NCBI GenBank assembly: GCA_902492755.1
Contig: CABUNB010000020.1
Location: 1-40,690, forward strand
Source of the DNA: an uncultured Collinsella sp.
GTDB lineage: Bacteria; Actinomycetota; Coriobacteriia; Coriobacteriales; Coriobacteriaceae
Direction of reading: 5' to 3'
DNA length: 40,690 nt
How positions within the stretch are numbered: position 1 is the first letter of the stretch; each line of letters opens with the position of its first letter. Under the pieces are notes generated by a model, which searched no databases, was not told the origin of the DNA, and saw only the letters and a list, made by a program, of their open reading frames with translations. Of this stretch, positions 40,411 to 40,690 are shown one piece after another. Position numbers and translations under genes: made by a program.

Positions 40411-40690
40411 GAACTTCTCTATATATAAGAACGCTTGGCGAACAAAACCTGCCTTTTACCGACGGGAAACAAATAGCTGATGCTTTTGGAGTAAAGTGGC
40501 GCTCCAGAGATGACCGATGCCTTAACACCTATAAACCAGCTGGTCATCGCCAATATCAGAAGCCAATGCTTCAGTTTTAACCTCAGTGATGCGACTGAGG
40601 GACCTATTCATTTGTGAACAAAATATGGAGTGCGCGATTCCCGCCCCCGGCGCCCCTCCGGTCTGGCAATATATCTCCTTGCCGCGCGGC
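40411..40690. other. AT-richer tail with no recognisable gene
   Basis: 280 bp after the tRNA-Lys repeats. The first 210 bp are visibly AT-richer than the rest of the window. A plus-strand reading frame runs to a stop at 40578-40580 but has no plausible start of its own and could be a gene remnant. A CCTCAGT/ACTGAGG hairpin lies near 40585-40605. The last 70 bp turn GC-rich again at the window edge. Confidence 0.4.

Overview
The window looks like the replication-origin region of a high-GC Gram-positive bacterium of the class Coriobacteriia, most likely Collinsella or a close relative. This is inferred from gene order (an extra ATPase gene beside dnaA, dnaA-dnaN-recF-dciA-gyrB-gyrA on one strand, rpmH-rnpA-yidD-yidC-jag-rsmG-parA-parB on the other), the codon bias, the many GTG starts, and an LPxTG thioester adhesin. 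No rRNA, CRISPR array, transposase or integrase was seen.

Layout. 1-11.3 kb (minus strand): gyrA, gyrB, a dciA-like gene, recF, dnaN, dnaA and a GHKL ATPase with a C-terminal winged helix, all pointing away from the origin. The dnaA-dnaN gap carries DnaA boxes, a DnaA-trio tract and an AT-rich stretch; the gap upstream of the ATPase gene carries a second box cluster. Together they look like a bipartite oriC of the Bacillus type. 11.6-16.7 kb (plus strand): rpmH, rnpA, yidD, yidC, jag/khpB, rsmG, three perfect parS sites spaced exactly 39 bp apart, parA, parB and a small membrane protein. 16.9-23.8 kb: rlmN (minus), ddl and a dinG-type exonuclease-helicase (plus), and two WYL regulators resembling PafC and PafB (minus). 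24.0-30.9 kb: a large M28-peptidase-like membrane protein with a huge acidic insert, a small membrane protein, and a 1143-residue cell-wall-anchored thioester adhesin (minus). 31.2-40.7 kb: tRNA-Gly(CCC), purB, a TSCPD-domain protein, a Tat lipoprotein, a two-component system, purC, a basic membrane protein, an M29 aminopeptidase and tRNA-Lys(TTT).

How the parts fit. The left arm supplies initiation (DnaA, the DciA helicase loader, clamp, RecF) and supercoiling (gyrase). The right arm supplies ribosome and membrane-insertion functions plus ParABS origin segregation. Transcription is largely co-directional with replication leaving the origin; rlmN, the WYL pair and the adhesin are the head-on exceptions.

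The least explained features are: (i) related three-hairpin elements behind both tRNA genes, each lying between a T-arm-like palindrome and an extra copy of that tRNA's own 3' end; (ii) the GHKL ATPase with a Gln-rich linker and winged helix between the two origin halves; (iii) the M28-like protein whose metal ligands look partly lost and whose domain is split by about 680 acidic residues. All assignments are by reading motifs by eye; no database search was run.
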